Positions 4,256 to 5,544 of a DNA stretch of 5,544 nt are shown here, in pieces. Source of the stretch: JBELMB01 sp042088665 (GTDB taxonomy: Bacteria; Pseudomonadota; Alphaproteobacteria; Rhodobacterales; Rhodobacteraceae). The stretch covers positions 1 to 5,544 of the forward strand of contig JBELMB010000273.1 in NCBI GenBank assembly GCA_042088665.1. Direction: 5' to 3'. The notes beneath the pieces were generated by a model. The model did no database searches and was not told the DNA's origin. It saw only the letters and a program-made list of their open reading frames with translations. Position numbers and translations under genes: made by a program. The number at the start of each line of letters is the position of its first letter. Positions within the stretch are counted from its first letter, which is position 1.

Positions 4256-5544
4256 TCATGCCACCGCCTCCTCGCGCCAATGCTCCAGCTCCACGGTGAA
4301 CTCCGCGCCGGTCTCAAGGTTGCGGCCCTGAATGTTACCGCCAAAACTCTGCACGAGACCGTAGGAAATCGACAACCCAAGCCCCATCCCCTCCCCCACT
4401 TCCTTGGTGGAGTAAAACGGCTCGAACAGCTTGTCCGGATCAGCAATTCCCGGGCCCCGGTCCCGCACGCGCACACGGATGCGCGCACCCACGTCCACTT
4501 CAATGTCGATCCGTTTCGAACCCGCCAACAGAGCAGTCTCCTCCCCATCCGCCAAATCCCTCTGCGCCATGGCATCCCCCGCATTCACGATCAGGTTCAC
4601 GAACACCTGCGCCAGCCGCACCTCGCCGCCACGCACCCAGATCGGCGACGCCCCCAGATCCTGCCGAAACAGGCGCACACCCTCGCCACGCAGGCGCGCC
4701 TCGGTCAGCTCCTCGGCCTGATCAAGCACCGCGCGCAGGTCGACTTTCCCCAAGGGCTGCTGCTCGCCCTTGGCAAAGGCCCGCAGGTTCTTGATGATCC
4801 TCCCGGCGCGCATGGCCAACCCCGCGATGCGCTGCAAGTTGGCTCCGGCCTGCTCGGTCCGGCCAGAGGCCAGAAAAGCGGCGCCATTCTCCGCAAACTG
4901 CTGAATCGCCATCAATGGCTGGTTCAATTCGTGGCTGATCCCGGCTGACATCTGTCCCAGCGCCGACAGCTTGCCCGCCTGCACCAGTTCCGCCTGCGCC
5001 TGTCGCAATGCGGCCTCCGCGTCCTGACGCTCGCCAACTTCGCGGCGCAAGGCGGCATTGGTCTCTTCGAGTTGTCCGGTGCGCGCGCGCACGCGGTCTT
5101 CCAGCAACCGGTTTGCCTCGGACAGCGCACGGCGTCTGGCCGTGACCACGAACAAGGCCGCGCCAAAGACAAGGCACAGCGCTGCCACCACCGCCGCCTG
5201 CAACCCCGCCACGCGTTGCGCGGGCGCCACATCCACCAGCGCCTCGGCCCGCAGCCCGATCACCGGCAAGGGTTGCACAAGGTGCAAGGCCGCGCGCGGC
5301 ACATAGGGTGACAGCCGCTGGCGCCAGATCTCGAACCCACCCAACCATGACACAGAAACCCCGATCCGCGCGCCATCAGGCCGCACCATCGCGGTGTCTT
5401 CCCATTGCCAGAACATCAATTCGGACCGGTTCGTGACAAAGACCTGCCCCTGTTCATCGGTGAAGAACACCGAGGGACGCGTGCCCCGCCAGGCCCCTTC
5501 GAGCCCGTCGAGATCGACCACCATGACCAACACGCCGCGCACTT
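4256..5544 (-). CDS. dctB: C4-dicarboxylate sensor histidine kinase DctB, C-terminal part (runs off window)
   Basis: Inner-membrane sensor kinase that would phosphorylate DctD. The reading frame is open through the window edge. The last 428 codons are present (numbered here from the first complete codon, a GTG that is not the real start), and full DctB proteins are about 600 aa. Residues 1-110 are the end of the periplasmic PDC/dCACHE sensor (VMVVDLDGLEGAW, VFFTDEQGQVFVTNRSE). One membrane helix follows (about 112-134), then a coiled-coil linker (about 138-190). The kinase core is complete: H-box GISHELNQPL with His204, N-box NLIVNAGDAM with Asn316 and Asn320, G1 DRGPGI (361-366), F-box LFEPFYSTK (372-380) and G2 GEGMGLGLSIS (383-393). 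A charged insert (about 327-343) lies between the N and G1 boxes. The C-terminus is normal (ending EEAVA), so the following gap is not a truncation. The large overlapping frames on both strands here are shadows. Confidence 0.93.
   Translation of the reverse strand, partial: VRGVLVMVVDLDGLEGAWRGTRPSVFFTDEQGQVFVTNRSELMFWQWEDTAMVRPDGARIGVSVSWLGGFEIWRQRLSPYVPRAALHLVQPLPVIGLRAEALVDVAPAQRVAGLQAAVVAALCLVFGAALFVVTARRRALSEANRLLEDRVRARTGQLEETNAALRREVGERQDAEAALRQAQAELVQAGKLSALGQMSAGISHELNQPLMAIQQFAENGAAFLASGRTEQAGANLQRIAGLAMRAGRIIKNLRAFAKGEQQPLGKVDLRAVLDQAEELTEARLRGEGVRLFRQDLGASPIWVRGGEVRLAQVFVNLIVNAGDAMAQRDLADGEETALLAGSKRIDIEVDVGARIRVRVRDRGPGIADPDKLFEPFYSTKEVGEGMGLGLSISYGLVQSFGGNIQGRNLETGAEFTVELEHWREEAVA

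Noticed and set aside
1..5544. CRISPR arrays, tRNA/rRNA genes or insertion sequences
   Set aside because: I saw no regularly spaced direct repeats, no tRNA-like cloverleaf segments and no transposase-like protein on either strand.

Overview
The window is high-GC DNA with every supported gene on the minus strand. In transcription order (right to left) it reads dctB (3' part) - dctD - dctP - dctQ - dctM (5' part). This is a two-component sensor/regulator pair followed by a three-subunit TRAP transporter, most likely for C4-dicarboxylates such as succinate, malate and fumarate. The protein sequences, the base composition and an intergenic element between dctP and dctQ (CCCCCGGAGTATTT-type) all suggest an alphaproteobacterium of the Rhodobacterales (Rhodobacter/Roseobacter group). 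That placement is from memory of such genomes, not from a search.

Layout: 4256-5544 is the C-terminal part of the membrane histidine kinase DctB. 3949-4255 is a 307-bp gap with several dyads and one doubtful small ORF that joins its neighbours by ATGA overlaps at both ends. 2719-3948 is a complete NtrC/DctD-like response regulator. 2457-2718 is a 262-bp non-coding region with a dense cluster of dyads, where dctP regulation is expected. 1449-2456 is dctP, the periplasmic binding protein. 1236-1448 is a structured 213-bp intergenic region with a 3' stem-loop, an interspersed repeat element and a near-perfect intrinsic terminator that ends right at the dctQ Shine-Dalgarno sequence. 501-1235 is dctQ, and 1-495 is the first 165 codons of dctM, 5 nt downstream of dctQ.

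How the genes work together: DctB would sense dicarboxylate, or the loaded transporter, in the periplasm and phosphorylate DctD on Asp53. DctD would then control transcription of dctPQM. DctP captures substrate in the periplasm and delivers it to the DctQM membrane complex for Na+-coupled uptake. The structures between dctP and dctQ would let the binding protein be made in excess over the membrane subunits.

The most interesting point is DctD. It keeps a receiver domain, Walker B and a Fis-type HTH, but it has lost the Walker A lysine, the GAFTGA (L1) loop, the second sigma-54 contact loop, the sensor I Asn and one arginine finger. I also find no GG-N10-GC sigma-54 promoter upstream of dctP. 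Together these suggest a DctD that has left the sigma-54 mode of activation.
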